Assembly: GCA_021613335.1 (NCBI GenBank)
Contig: JAJTWR010000254.1
Coordinates: forward strand, 509,501 to 573,500
Origin: Whitmania pigra
Lineage: Eukaryota > Annelida > Clitellata > Hirudinida > Haemopidae
Direction: 5' to 3'
Length of the DNA stretch: 64,000 bases
The notes under the pieces were generated by a model. The model was not told the origin of the DNA, searched no databases, and saw nothing but the letters and a program-made list of their open reading frames with translations. Shown piece by piece: positions 1 to 13,743 of the stretch; position 1 is the stretch's first letter; each line of letters begins with the position of its first letter. Position numbers and translations under genes: made by a program.

Positions 1-40
1 TTCGGTAACAAATCAACAATGAATCCAATTTTACCGCTAA
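1..40. repeat. fragment of MULE-like MITE (internal part)
   Basis: The first 40 bases resemble the internal segment next to the GTC-rich ends of the MITE family seen at 22757-23356 and 23559-24003: they share the string around AACAAATC-ACAATGAA-CCAATTTTA-CGCT. No terminus is visible, because the window begins inside it or it is a degraded fragment. Confidence 0.4.
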
Positions 41-179
41 ATATAAGACACGCGCTGTTGTAGATAATGAAACTAATACATAACTAAACAATTTTACAAA
101 CAGAGTAATTGCAAGGATTCACTAAATGTTTACATTATAGAAATATCATTAATTATGAATAAAATTTATTTTATACATA

Positions 180-410
180 TACACATTATTTTCCGGCGGG
201 GATAAGCAACTGAGCTATGCTCGGGACCCTTGTGGGCTCTTTGGCATATTAATGAGTTTCTTTCCCCTACGGGTCCCGTACCTATCCCGAGACTTTGCCC
301 GGACGTAACCCGCTGAACTGGGCAAACTGGGCAACCCGCCTTCAGACCACACGGTCCCCACCTGGCGGTGTTTGCTGGGTAAGTTCTTTTGCTTATCAGT
401 GACTTAAACT
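180..410. other. GC-rich block, unassigned
   Basis: About 230 bases are clearly richer in G+C than the surrounding AT-rich DNA. No splice-bounded coding exon or terminal inverted repeat is evident. On the minus strand there is a TAGCTCAGTTG string like a Pol III A box, but no B box at tRNA spacing. It is most likely an old interspersed repeat. The rest of 430-1600 shows nothing recognisable. Confidence 0.3.
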
Positions 411-1598
411 TTATGCATTTAATCAAAATCCACTATCCTGGAAAAACCCTCTACTTAATAACCCTAACTTATGTTTAGAAACCTTTGACATTCGAAAATT
501 ATCATTCCATTTGAACCAAAACGGTTTTTGGATTATCCCCGCTCTGGAATCTGATATTACGAATTTTAAGACACTGATAAGAAAAACGATGTTAGACATA
601 TTGACATCCTTTTAATAATTTAAAATACTTTTTGATGTAAAAGCACGCATTATTAATATTAATGTTCCTCTGTAGAATATTGAGATAATATTATGAATAA
701 ATGGCAGAAAAGCCATTTCTTCAAAATTCTATTATTTACTTTTCTTAATATTATATGAAATTTCTTTTGATCTTATTTCGTAATGTGACGTCATCCTGAG
801 GCTTAAACGTTTTAATAGGTTTGAAATTATTTTTAACGAGAATTTAAACCGCAAGTTAACAAATAATCAAAATGAGATATGATGTTAGTAGGTTTTGCAT
901 AATAAATCTTGAATAAAATTACTTTGTATTGTTTGCCAATAAAGATATCACATTTAATAAGCCAACGACATTTATGTTCATCAGAAGTTTATAAAAACGC
1001 TTAAATAATCTCCATAAAAGTAATACTTAATCATAGCATAATTTATACAAAGGAAAAGGATATGCATTTGGTAAAACTTAATCAATTTGCAAGCTAAAGT
1101 TCAATTTCAACGTTGAAAATTCGGCAATCACTCAGAGATGGTCGCATTCTTCCTAATGCTGATTTTCTCTCGCAGTATCGCTGCTGGTTTGTTTATTTCA
1201 TTTTACAAGTTTCCTTCGTGAGTTTATTTAGTCTGTTAATTTAAACAAACAGTGTTAATTTAAATAAACAACTGGATTGTAATCTATTATGGAAAAACGT
1301 TATGGAAATCATCAATGTAAATATTAATTATCTTAATAAGGGAAGGGGGCATTCCAGGATTTAGAAAATTCTGTTCAAAGTTTAATGTCACATTAAAATA
1401 GTCTAGAATTAGGCAATTCTATATAAAATACTCCGTTACAAAGTTCATTGGAAGCTTTTACGCCAGAATTGTTTCGCATACGTCGTTCTCAAAGGTTATG
1501 TCAGCTCCTTAATCAAAATTTTGTAAAAACCCACAAACAAAAAATATCTAGTTTAATAGAAAGCTCAACTTATTCAATTTAAGCTCAACTAATCCATA

Positions 1599-1648
1599 TT
1601 TGATTACAACTGTAATTTGATTACAACTGTAATTTGATTACAATTTGT
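1599..1648. repeat. short tandem repeat of an 18-mer
   Basis: TTTGATTACAACTGTAA is repeated about 2.5 times in direct tandem just upstream of the first visible exon of VWDE-like copy 1. It lies in the intron, 26 bases before the splice acceptor. Confidence 0.75.
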
Positions 1649-1674
1649 TTACACCTGAATTTTTTTTTCACCAG

Positions 1675-4600
1675 AATTTCCAAAAATAAATTCAGTTGAG
1701 CTCGGCAGTCCTTATATATCTACTTCAAAAATGGTTGGAAGCTGGAAAGCCACTGCATTTTCAATAGATTGCATAATTCAGGGCGACGCGTCGAATGAAC
1801 AGTTAAAAGTTGAAATCACATTCTTGATAAATAAAGATGTTCTAACTAAATTCAAAGAAGATTATCCGGTAGAGAAAATGCCTTTATCCGAAAGTTATCT
1901 TAGAGGAAAAATTGGGGGCAATGTTAAGTTTTTATCTTGACCTTAAAGTTAAAATTTGTCTGCTTATTAACGACAGATTTATATAATAATATCACAGTTA
2001 ACATGCGAGGTAGTGCTGGAATCAACGGATGGGACAAAGTCAAGTGCTGTCACAAGTCCTGATTACTTTCTTGGAGTCTACGTAGTGGTATAAAGTGGAT
2101 TTATATTGATTTTTTTGTGATGACGATCACGCATGGCAAACCATGGGTTCATGGAAAATTCATCGCCTAAAAAAATTATGAGAAAATAAATGGTCCAGAA
2201 TAAGGTTTCCAAAGAAAGTCCACGTACAATGTACATGTAACATCCAGTTTTGGAAAGATGTATGGAAAATCATTTTAATAATAATTTATTTATTACAATA
2301 ATAATCAAAATCTTGGAAGTAAATTACCAATAATCAAATAAGCTTCATGTTAACGCAAGAGGCTCGATGGTTATGGCTCAGAAGCGTTACTAGGGGTTAT
2401 AACCCCGTATGCGGGAGCACCGAGTGACACCATTTTAAGGGTGAAACCAAAATCTTAATCTTTACATTTTATGATTAATGATTAAATTATTATTCATTAT
2501 TCAATATTAAAATTTTATTATTTTGTTTGTCTTGTCAGCTCATCTTTTTGAACAACAAAACAGGTAAGCCTCCACAAATGAAGAATTGTTTTTACCAACT
2601 AACTTACAAGCCTAAGTTTTATGGTGAAAGTCTTAAGGAGTGACACTTTAAGTTTCCCGCACCAGATGGCACCAACCCTAGTGACTCCAGCTTCACAAAC
2701 GATTACGTCACACTTCTCATTGCTTCTCATTAAACATTGTGGCTCGCATATCGCATTTATTGTACATCAATCGATATGTATGCCAAATGCCAAATTGAAA
2801 TCAAACTCTTCAATGGACTCATTTCGAAAGGTCTAAGTGTGGCAGCTATGGTGTGGCGGTTTTGCCATTCACAAGATTGTAATTAATTAATGTACAGTAA
2901 AATGTATCAGTAAAATTTTGTTATCAGTGGAATTTTGTCGTCAAACAATTTTGATGTTGATTTTCTCTATATAAATGGTTTAACGTTCATAACTTGATTA
3001 CGTAATAAAGGTAGAATCGATAAGCTACATTAGCGGGAACAACCTGAAGTCCAGTGAGGGCAGCTGGAATCCTAGAAATTTTGTAGACGATGGATTTTCC
3101 ATGCGATGGATTTTATCCAGGCCACGAGATGCAGCACAAAACAAAATATTTATTTGCAGGATTCAAATGGTGTACCCATAAATGAGGTGTTAATAAACCA
3201 AGGAGAGAAGAGCTCAATCACTTTGAGAAGTACCTTTCCGTTTACCACGGCTCATTGCATCGATGTTAAGTATTGCACTCTGACAAAAGCAATGTTTGAA
3301 ATATTTCACATAAAGAAAGGAGTCGTAAAGACTCAGTGTCGATTGGTTTTCTACGCTCTCAACGACTCCTTGACTTATGAATCAAGTACTGTTCAAATAG
3401 CGGCACTTGTGACTCCTGGAGTTGAAGAAAGTGTTCACCTGCTGGAATTCAGACAATATAAAAGCGTGTTTAAGAATATCTTGATTCAGAATTATCTTAT
3501 TCCTCCAATAATGGCAAGTTAACTTTGATTTTACAGAGATATAAAATATTTTCGTAACTAAATGTAACGTTATATGCTTAACTTAAAGGTGCGAGTGATA
3601 GATAAAAACAAGCGGAAATCTTGTCACTCAACTGGCGATCCTCATTACTTAACTTTTGAGTAAGTCCCTCATTAAATAAGACTTAGTTTATTTCATTAGA
3701 CTTATATTGCATTACGGAAAGTCAACATGACCAGTAGTAGCATTGCTTGGTATAATTAAAGAATAGCTATATTTCGACTATATTGATAAGATTCTCCATA
3801 TATGTATTAGAACTCATTACTAGAACATCACAATATTCTAGAAGCAAAATTTGGAAATTCAGCAAATAGTCACAAAACATTACGAATAATGATTTAGTAG
3901 TTTGACTATAGTTGACAAATTATTTTTTTTAAAAGATTATTTACGCTCCTTAAGATAAAATTATTCAACTCATGACATAACATAACATTTTATTTATAAT
4001 GGTTTAAGAAGATTGTGTATTCACTCATTTTCTAATAAATATCCAAATTTTGACAGTAGAATTTTAAATAGTTCTATGGAATCTAAATATTTTGAGTCAA
4101 TCAAGTTTATTCCAAAGATTAAATACTCTTGCGTTGAAGTAATTATTCTTTAGAATGCCCGTTATCTTCCTAAAGCTTAACATCCACACACTCTTGTGGA
4201 ACTGCTTTTTGTGGCCTCAAAAAAATGTTCAGGTTCTCTTCCTGTTAAAATTTTGAACATTTCTATGAGATCACCTCTACTTATTTCTAAATTAGTAACT
4301 TATATCTTCTTAATCTGTCTTTATAACTCAAATTTTCTAGACTTTTAATTTTAACCTTGTTGCTTTTCTCTGCACCCTTTCCCAAGTTTCAGTACGTTTC
4401 TTCAAGTGGGGATTTCATACTCGCAAGCAACACTTTAGGTTGGGTCTCATCAATGCTTTGTACAGCTTCAGCATGATGCTTTTCTCTCTGCAACAACTCG
4501 CAAATAAAAACGATCAAGACTGGAGTAGTGAGTGTCCAAACTAAATTAAATTAATGAATCCTTGAATCAACCGCGTTCTTTATTAAGATTTAAGGAAAAG

Positions 4601-7600
4601 GTGTAAATCGATCTGAACTTTGAATTAATGAGGATGCTGCGGAATGAAGTCAAAAGCCTTGCTATTTCTGGTGATCTGGTGATAAAGATATTCTGGGAAA
4701 CTAGTTATGTAGTGAGGAAGGAGAGTTTGTGTTTGAAAACCAAAAGTTATGAAAGAAAGAAATGATTCTGATGTTACAAAGAGCTTGTTGTAGAATATTT
4801 TCGAACTTGGTCTAATGAGCAGGGAGCATGTCTATGCAAGTTTGTTGAATGAATGAAAGGTACCTCCTTGACGATGGTAAAGCTGAGTTTGACATTTTGG
4901 GAAACTTTACATTATATTGCAAGGCAGTGCAGGTTGCTTAGAGACGACATCATGCGTAATCAGGCAACGGACGTTATCCTCATTTTAAGTTTGGACGGTT
5001 TAAGGTGGATTATATCGTTAAGCAAACTATCAATGTTTTGCTTGAAAAAATCAATAAGCAAATTAAAGTCGTTCTAAAATTTATTAAGGACAATCACAAA
5101 TTATGGCACAGCGCCAGAAAGAGTATTTAACAAGAAAACTCAATGATCGACATAAAGACTCTGATTGTCTAATAAAATAGATTTCAAACATTTAGAAAAT
5201 AAGTGCATCCAAAACCGCATCATCACCATGAAAAATGTCGTGCACTGAGGACCTCCGAGAGGAGAGGGCAATTGCCCAGGAATCCGACGATTTTTGGGGC
5301 CCAGGATAGCTCTATGTAAGTAGAAGATTTTAGAAGGTGAGCTCAGACAGAACATTAAAGATGAGGCTTTTGATTCAAGTTGAGATGAAGAGCAAAGCGT
5401 TACGCAGAACTTGTATTGAATTGATTGAAGATTATCTTTATAAAATTCACCTCATTATGATATAATAAGACAATAAGTCGACCATCTGATGTTTCAGAAC
5501 AAAAGTCAGAATAAAGGGGAGTTAGGGACTCATAAGCGCCTACTTGACATGCAATTTTTACATTTTGAAAAATGGACCCTTCTTGGGGCTTAATTATTTA
5601 TTAACACAACTATTTGTAGTGACTTGACATTTGACAATTATTTTGTCGGAGACTTTGAGATGCTGTCAACCGCGCATAGGACTTTTCAGGTGATTCATAT
5701 TACGATTTATTTTTATGTTGATTAGCATTAAGTAATGCACCACTTAGCAATCTCTTTTATGAAAGGACGTCATTTGGAGGCAGGGGAGAACAACTCCAAT
5801 CCTGTTGTCCCTCCTTGATTGAATTTTGCCTCCTGATTTTAGAGGCAGCAAAAGATAAAATATCATCTCAAGTTATGCGAGAAATTCTTCCCGTACCCTT
5901 AGAAAACTCTGAAATGACGTCCTTGCGTGTACCTTGTTTATTTAATAAATAACTTGATGTTACTTTTGAATGATAAATGATTTTTTTAAATTTTAATTAT
6001 CAATAGCTTTTTCCAAACTTAACAAAAATTGTCACTTCTTTCACATGTTACGTTTCAGCCTTTAGCTTAGTAGTTTATTAGTGTTGAGCAGATATAAAAA
6101 GAAAACTTCATTGAGTCAGTAGTTGTTAGATTTTAACCGCTATAAGATAAGGCCTCCGACGGGAAATCAAGTCCGTAATTGTTTTCAATATTCAAATATT
6201 TTTTAAAACGTTTAAATCGTTAAAGCTCATCGCTTTGAGTTTTTAACCCATCTTCACAACATTTTTTTTACACCCACGCTCTTCTGTTTATCCCGCAGGT
6301 ATCGCATCAAAAAAGTTTGAAAAAGTAAATTCTTAAATAAAGCTTTATTTGATGACTCCACCTATTTGCTTGCGTTCTTTAATCGAACAGATAATTAATA
6401 CTACATTCATTGGATTTTTCATTAAATATTAGGTCATATAAAGTTTATCATAAATTATAACAGATTATCATTACCATTAGGTCCAAGTTCGTCAAGTGCA
6501 TTGTGGAGCATCTGCAGTTCCACCCACCTGCATCTGTGGAGTGGTTGTGAGAGAAGGTAAACAAAAATTGAATTTAAGTTCAACTTCATTTGATCAAGAC
6601 TCTTTAGATTACATTGCACAAATAAATAAATACTTTCACATTAAAAATAACATGATTATATAATAAATTAAGTAAATAAATTTGATTAATTATATAACCC
6701 ACTTTGAACGCTCAGGGGCGCATTTGTGGTAGTTTGAGAACTGGTTTGAAAACAGTTCCTTTGATTCCAATTATTGAACTTACACATCCTAAAAAAATGT
6801 CGACGTTGTGTTTCAGGAAATAGCATTTTGGGTGTAACTTCTTGCGACCACAAGTCAAATTACGTGATCGTTGAAATTATGAAGGACAACACCAACCTGC
6901 CAGCCATCATTCAGAAGGAAAACAACAGATATGTCGTGAGTTGAGTCACTTTACAATTCGCTGACTTCCGAATTCTGACGTCTAAATTAAATGTTTTCAA
7001 GAATTAAAATAATCATTAATGCATACACATAAATACTAAGACAACAAAATTGCTATTTTCATCTTCAAACATTTACCCGTACTTATAATTATTTGTGAAG
7101 ATTTCAAGTTATCTTTAAAGAATTGTTTAAATTCCAAACTTTCTCTCACTTGTTATTATTAATGATAATATTATGGATGTAGAAAAGGCATTTGAGGTGC
7201 CAACATCACTTTCACCAATAGTTCTAATTAGTAGGGATTTTTCAAATAGCTGTAACATCAACTGTTACTTTTTTTTTATAGATTAAGCTGATATCTGGTA
7301 TACGAGTGGAAGCAGAACCTTTCACTTTGATGGGTAAACATTTCTTGAACGTCTATGTTTTCCCATTAAAGCGTGAAAAATATAAGGGAATCTGCACACT
7401 AGACAAAGCACCGACCGACTTCAATGAGTTCAGGTGGGTGATAATTTTTGATAACCTAAAAATAAAATATTATTTTTAACATCAAGTTAACCGATATAGG
7501 ATTTCAAGTGATGAAAGTTTTTTCCAAAAAAAACTGCCGCCTTGTGTGAATGAAGTGTTTAATTATCCCTCATGCAAATGTACTTCAACCAGCTCAGGGA

Positions 7601-10590
7601 ACATCACTGTTGTTTGTGGTTTTGAGGATGAGAGTGAATATAAGGAGATCATTAAATTGACGAACGTTTGCAACACTAAAAATGCTCCAAAAGTGAAACG
7701 AAATGTCGATCCTAATAACCCTGAAATGAACATTCCGTTGTTGGATGTCAATACTGGTGCAGCAATTACTCTTGCTGATATTTTCGGAGACATAGATCGA
7801 CGAACATCCATGAATGTAACTCAGGTTCTGAAGTTAAATTTTAGGCATGCTATTTGAACTTTAATTTAATAACGAAAAGACAATTACCTGCGCACTCTCT
7901 CATCGTCTGAGTCGTATTAAGATAAGAACAAATAACAAATATCCCTTATTTTGTAGTTCATGATCTAGATTGTCGTAAAATGCCTAATGTTAACTAAGTT
8001 AAACATGCACCTGATCAATCTGGCACATACCTGCTCTCATAACTTAATTTAATCAAGTCGATGCAACAATTGTAGCCTACTGATGTTACAAGATTAATCG
8101 ATGAAAAAGTCGCCGAAGAAGAATGCAAAGTTAAATTAAAAAGCTCTCAATTTTATGAGCAATGTTCTAGTGTTGTCGATCCAACGACGTATCAAACCCT
8201 GCTGAGAAACTGCATTGATGATGTTGGGGTGAGCAGTTTATTCAAGAATTTTATTACAAATGATTTTGTAAATATCATGTTGCTGTTTTGTTTATTTTGA
8301 TTTATAAGACGTTCAAAAAATAGGCTAAATACAAACACAATTACTCATGAGAACATATCATATCATATAATTATTGCTCTAAAAATTATCAACCAAACAA
8401 CTGCGTCGGGGCCTTCACCTAGATAAAATCGGCCCTGGCTGTAAGGATTCGAAACTCACGTTCTTAATGACAGTTTTATCATTAAATATCATATTTATTG
8501 TACGTCAATCGATCACTAAGATTTAAAGTTATCAGGAAATATTCAAAAACCGAAAATCTACAAACAATTTAAAACCCGAGGACATTAGACAATACCAATG
8601 TTTATTTTTCAGTAGCAAACAAACTGATAAGTTATAAAATAAAGTTAGTATTGTATCTTGTCACATTTCTTTTTAATTACCGTCTAAAAACGATTTTTTG
8701 TTGATTTAATTTGTACTGTTCATACTCTGCTTGACTAATTTTTCCTTGCCATTTACACATGGATTTTTTCCAGTTTCTAAATATCAAAATATTCTCTACA
8801 TTGCAATAAAATATAAAATTCTGCAATGCGGAGCATGTATTTATCAGAGGAAGCGTTTCGGCTCTGATCTGACGCTCTCTGGGGTTGGGCCTCGCTCAAC
8901 TATTTGTTACTCATAATTATAATTGTATAGTTAAACGCAACCATTAAATAAAATAAATAACATAATTACAGTCATGTCACTGACAATCTTCATTTTACTT
9001 TTGAAAACATTTTAATAAAAAATTTAAGAAATTACTAGTTATTAATTATTTACTTTAAATTTTAGTTCTCTGGAAGTTATGATGTCATTGGAAGCATCAT
9101 TAGAACCTATGAAAGTGTTTGTAACATTAAGGCAAGTAAGGAAGTTGAAATTGTTAATGGATCAGTAACCGAAAAAAGTCACAAATATGTCGTCATGACA
9201 AACAACATAGAAACTCTTTCTTGTCCTGCTTGTGCCAACAATGGAACTTGTGAAAATGGAGTATGCAAGTGTGTTCAAGGTTGGTTACATAAAATAAATG
9301 ATTCTAAAAATATTGTGATTTAGCTGTGCACAATTAATTTTATTATTATTCTACAAACTTATTATTAATTTAAGAGATCATTACCTCTCATTGCAACGAG
9401 ACATAACTTGTTTAGGTTTTTCCGGAAAAAATTGTGCTTACATAAGTGGCAAAGCACCAGAGATAAAATTTGTTCGTAACATTTCATCGTGTGACGTTCT
9501 TGCTGATGAATGCAACTTGATTAATCTGGAAATATATGCCAATCCTGAGGTTGAGCAATCAATGAAGTGCATAGCAGAAGTGCTTTTAGAGGTTAGATCT
9601 TGGTTAACCTTCAATGTTGGTTATTACAAATTAATTATCTCTCAAAAGCATTCGTACCTTAACATGAAGTATTTCAATATATAGACATTTCAGAATAGGT
9701 GACAAGAAAAGCTATTAAATTAGCATTATTAGCGTTTCCAGACTAATCCATTAGGAATTGACAATCTAATTTCAGGATGGCATACGGGAAAATCTGACCA
9801 TGGGCGAAAAAAGTATCCAGCCAGGACTTTTTCAATGTACTCCTGATAAGCAATCCTTCGAAAGAACAAGGCAAGAAAGGAGCAAAATGAATGTAAAAAT
9901 CTATACCATAGTCCAAGCTGAAGGAAAAGAACTAAAAAGCAACGAAATAGACCTTTCTGTTTATGATAGCACGTGCCTTTCCTGCCTGAATGAAGGATGC
10001 CCACAAAAAGTATGTTTTGTATTAGTAAAATTATTTCTAAGTCTTTTCATTTATTAGTTATGTGAGATTAGCAGAATTTATTAAATTAGACTAACGGGAA
10101 TGAAAATAAATAAATAAATGAAGCCACTCAAGATTGAAAAGGATGAAAAATGGTGAGGAATGCTGGTGGAATCATGAAAAGAGTGCACGTTAAATATCAA
10201 ATCCGCACAATTTTTTTTTGTTTAACATTTAAATAATTGCTTTTTCTTTAGATCTGGTGTTAAATATATCTTTATTAAAATTAATGATTTCAGAAAAATA
10301 CATGCCTTATTAACAAAAGATGCTACAAAGCTGGATATGCTAAGGAAGAAAATCTTGTCTGCGATCCAAGTATTTCTTCAACTGAATGGTCACAAGCTAA
10401 AATATCTAAAGAAGAAACCAAGGATCCAGTTGCTGTTAAACCACAAACTTCTATGATAACTGCCAAGAAAATAGAAACTACCACGAAAGTAGTGAAGGTA
10501 GCAGAAACAAGAGCTGTTGAGGCCAGTAATGGAATGGTGAGGTCTTTAGGCTGGGTAATTGCTGTTCCAATCATTGTAAGGGTTTTTTAA
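1675..10590 (+). CDS. VWDE-like extracellular protein, copy 1 (5' exons outside window)
   Basis: Fourteen exons read as one frame: 1675-1922, 1998-2087, 3160-3513, 3589-3659, 5620-5689, 6481-6556, 6817-6935, 7282-7433, 7500-7824, 8076-8228, 9066-9279, 9416-9591, 9776-10009, 10294-10590 (about 858 residues). The protein starts in mid-gene (phase 1). After a module unique to this pair come a vWD domain beginning with C-H-S-T-G-D-P-H-Y-L-T-F (exon 3589-3659), its C-rich CICG segment (6481-6556), a C8-like cysteine-rich part (7500-8228), and an EGF-like module with CANNGTCENG and CKCVQGFSGKNC (9066-9450). The C-terminus is hydrophobic, which suggests a GPI signal or a short membrane anchor. This domain order is that of VWDE-type secreted or surface proteins; the ligand is unknown. 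The intron after 3513 must use a GC donor. The last exon could instead splice at GTAAGG (10578) and end near 10670. Confidence 0.85.
4190..4520 (-). pseudogene. degenerate CR1-like LINE 3' fragment
   Basis: Lies in the 2-kb intron 3660-5619. Read on the minus strand, with stops, it gives a stretch like the C-terminal end of CR1 reverse transcriptases (L-E-N-L-S-Y-K-D-R-L-R-R, comparable to LSYEERLNRCKL in the CR1 element at 49552-50742). No full open frame remains. The rest of this intron, 4520-5619, shows no gene. Confidence 0.4.
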
Positions 10591-11510
10591 TATGCTTAAA
10601 ATTCTGCACCTCAACATATCTGTGAATTTTGTAGCTGTTCATTTCTTTAAACAGAAGTTTTAACTAATTTTTTAATAAATTTCACTGCAATCTCCATTTC
10701 AAAATAATTTCAAGCATTAACGTGACTTGAAGGAGTTCTAATGCTGTCACAAAATGCATTTATTTAATTGCATCTGTAAAACATCAACTTAAACAGTTCT
10801 CGTCAATTCAACACTGTTGTCAACCTAATAAAACCATTACAAAAACTGACGTTTCTCAGACTCATTTTCTACAGAACGTGTTACTAAACAAACAAAAAAA
10901 GACATTAAATACAGTTACCAATCCGCTTAATCACAAATTTGTTAAAAATGAACAAGGGATATGCTACTCTTTGAGTATATATGGGTACTATGACATTTCC
11001 AATGAAAAAGTTCAAAGCTTATTCGCAAAGGAATGGAATCATTCAGAAGTTCAAAAAATAAAAAGGTAGTTCAACAACATAAGAAATCGGGAAAACTTCA
11101 GAAAATCAACATGAAGAGATTTTACTTAAAATGTTGATTAAAAGTATTTTTTATGTATGTTTGGATATGGATATGGACGTAGAGGATATAATGGCTGGTG
11201 ATGGGGATCTAAGAAAATGTGCGAGGGCCAGAGCACAAATAACATTTTTTAGCATGGTTGGAGTAGGGTTGCCAGATACATGGGCACCAAAAGGAAGACA
11301 AAGGAGGACCCATTGAATGTTTTATTTGAATCGTTCCGGATTAAACCCACAGTCATAATAATCATGAAATTCGTCAAATAATCATCATGTTGTTCCCCTC
11401 CACGGAAATCTTTAGTAAAAGGCGAAAGATTTATATTGTTGTAATTAATATTCTTAATAATTATTAAACCTTCGCCTTCCCCGAGACCCCCTCCTCGTCT
11501 TCGTCCTCAG
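10591..11510. other. intergenic, nothing recognised
   Basis: AT-rich sequence after VWDE copy 1. The reading frames here are short and show no family motif or convincing splice pattern. It presumably holds the 3' UTR of copy 1. Confidence 0.4.
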
Positions 11511-12487
11511 CTGGAGTGCAAGATCTCAACTTGATCCACCTTTGGACCAATCTGGAGACATCATCGTTGCTAATCCTCAGGTGGTTTCACAAGTTTTGCA
11601 ATAATAACTTTAAGTTTAACATGAGATTAACGATAAATGGATTGATGTGGGGTTATTTTTATTATTAAAACTAATATATAAATATTATTAAAGTTAATGG
11701 TATTTTAAACAAAAGCACAGTAGTGGATGTAGTAGATGATATAAATGACAACATTTTGGTTACTCATTGAAAGTTCACAAATAACAGGCACAGAGCAAAA
11801 AGCATATGGGTGGATTTCTGGGAGCATTTCTGATTTGTCTTTTATGATGTGATATGATTTATCATTTTCTAATAATAACAATAATAAAATACTATATATT
11901 AACATCAATATTAATAAAGCTATGAATGATTAATACGAATATTAATAGCCTCCAAATGATTCTAGGTCCTATAGGCAAAGCTTCCCCTGTTGTATCCAGC
12001 AGATAATGCAGCAGCAGCAGCATGTTTACACTCCATTCATCTTTATATTCATCTTCAGGACGCCTTCGTCTGCTTCACCTTCGCCGTCCGTTCTGTCGCT
12101 CGGACTTTACTCGGGGGGGTCGGGCTTACTGTCCCAGGTTAGGATGTTATTTTTTTTTTAATTTGAATGTGTAAATTGCGATGATTTGATTTGTTTTATT
12201 TTGTTTATTTATTTATTTTTTTGTGATAACATGTCCGAGAGAATTAATACTAAGCTAGTATATTAAATGCCTATCCGTATACTACTACTAATAAAATTTA
12301 TTAAAGTAATGAATTATCCCCCTACATACAGGTCGACGAGTACCCCACAAGCGGCAGGTCCAACCCGAAGTCGCTCGACACAAACAGTTTTTTTGAAGGG
12401 ATACAGTACAATTTTATTACAATAACTGTCAATACGTGTATCTTACTCTTAGTGAATCGATCAAGAAACAGTCATGTTAAAAATTAG
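11511..12487 (+). CDS. candidate three-exon GC-rich coding fragment, frame unresolved
   Basis: Three GC- and CpG-rich islands stand out from AT-rich DNA and are bounded by good splice signals: 11511-11580 (preceded by a long pyrimidine tract ending CAG), 12059-12137 (TTCAG before, GTTAGG after) and 12332 onward (ACATACAG before). Two frames stay open across all three. One is Ser/Leu-rich and continues to a stop at 12487; in it exon 3 starts V-D-E-Y-P-T-S-G-R. The other ends at a stop near 12392. No family is recognised. It may be an orphan gene, a gene fragment or a captured sequence. Confidence 0.3.
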
Positions 12488-12800
12488 ATATAAATTCAAT
12501 GGACAGCAATTTTTGTATCAGTGCCAACGAAGTTGAATGACCTTTTCTGAATACGATTTGTTCATCTGAAATCATGAAAAATTTATTGAGGTATTTGTAG
12601 AGCCTCAAATAACTTTTGAAAAGTTTAAAATTGAAGTACACTTCATTGCGAACTTTGCCCCTGATTAGGGAGAGGCTTCGTGATTTCGCAGGTTTGAGAG
12701 CCACGCGGCACCAATGAAATAGATCGTTGAGCTTGTCGAACACTCTTTGGACGATCTTCTTCCTGTTTAAAACGATTGCGTTGTCCCTGAACGTTTTATG
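12477..12800 (-). pseudogene. non-LTR reverse transcriptase fragment
   Basis: The minus-strand frame holds L-N-D-L-F-H-W-C-R-V-A-L-K-P-A-K-S-R-S-L, a stretch typical of the thumb region of a group of non-LTR reverse transcriptases. No catalytic box is included and both ends are cut, so this is a dead fragment between the two VWDE-like genes. Confidence 0.5.
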
Positions 12801-13231
12801 GAAGGCATGTCTACTCTACCAGTGCGCGCCTCAGAAATTCCAACTCAGAACAATTTGCATAGCAAGTACGAAGACCGGATACATGGCACATAATAAAATA
12901 TAATCGAAATTAAATCACCCAGCTCAGTTTCAATATTCGAACGTTTGTATAACTCACATTTACTAATCGCATAATATTGACTTATTGCCATCCCGCAGAA
13001 ACCACCATAACATTTTATTTTCAAATTTACTAGTATCATTCTTTAACACAGTAAGTCGTGAAGTGGGTTTAAGGGGAACAGTGTTTCCTCAAGCCCGTCC
13101 TTGATTGTCATTAGAGTCTTTCTATGACTTGCATTTTTGGTCATTAAATATGTAAAAGTCAGCATTTTACCTCGTGTGTACCTCAAACATTTTGAGTTGT
13201 TTCGATAAAACTTGATATCTTGGGTATAGGG

Positions 13232-13290
13232 CAGGGGTGTGCAAACATTTTATGCGGAGGGCACTTTGAAAAATTAATTGGCATTCTTTT
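13232..13290. repeat. hAT-type terminal sequence, single end
   Basis: The string CAGGGGTGTGCAAAC followed by a GC-rich patch resembles the end of short hAT elements. The partner end was not found, so this is a fragment. A related GGGGTGTGCAAAA string lies at 38727. Confidence 0.3.
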
Positions 13291-13743
13291 TCTGGAGGAT
13301 AACGTTGTTTTCCGTTCTCAATAGTTAAGGCCGATGTCGTATAAGCTCATAATAAATGGAGTAATAATTGTTGTTAACTGTAATAATTTTTGGAAGAAAA
13401 ATATTATTTATACTCAATCAAAAACCAAACGAGCTGTTGCTTCACTCTCTTCAAGACTAGAAGAATTTAGATGCGATTCAGAATTTGTTTCATGCATAAA
13501 ACCATATTAGCATGTAAACATTTTATGGTTGCCGTATTTTGTATTGCTGGGGCCCTTACGTCACAATCGTTAATCTAATCTGTATTTCGTTTTCGGGCTG
13601 ATATTTATGTTGAATTCGTCATCATTATTCTCAAATATTTCTATTTTTAGTTAAACTTTGTTATCTCTTTAGCGGTTTAACCTCATTTTCGTGGATTCTG
13701 CAGACCTATGGTTATTTTAGTTTTAAGAAACTGGAAATTTATT

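Noticed and set aside
180..410. Possible tRNA gene or tRNA-headed SINE on the minus strand
   Set aside because: An A-box-like string is present but there is no B box at proper spacing and no cloverleaf could be drawn.
166..426. 86-residue minus-strand reading frame
   Set aside because: It follows the GC-rich block only, with no family motif, splice site or conserved partner.
7563..7811. Minus-strand reading frame opposite a VWDE exon
   Set aside because: It lies entirely within exon 7500-7824 of the opposite strand, which has a paralog in copy 2 and the right phases.
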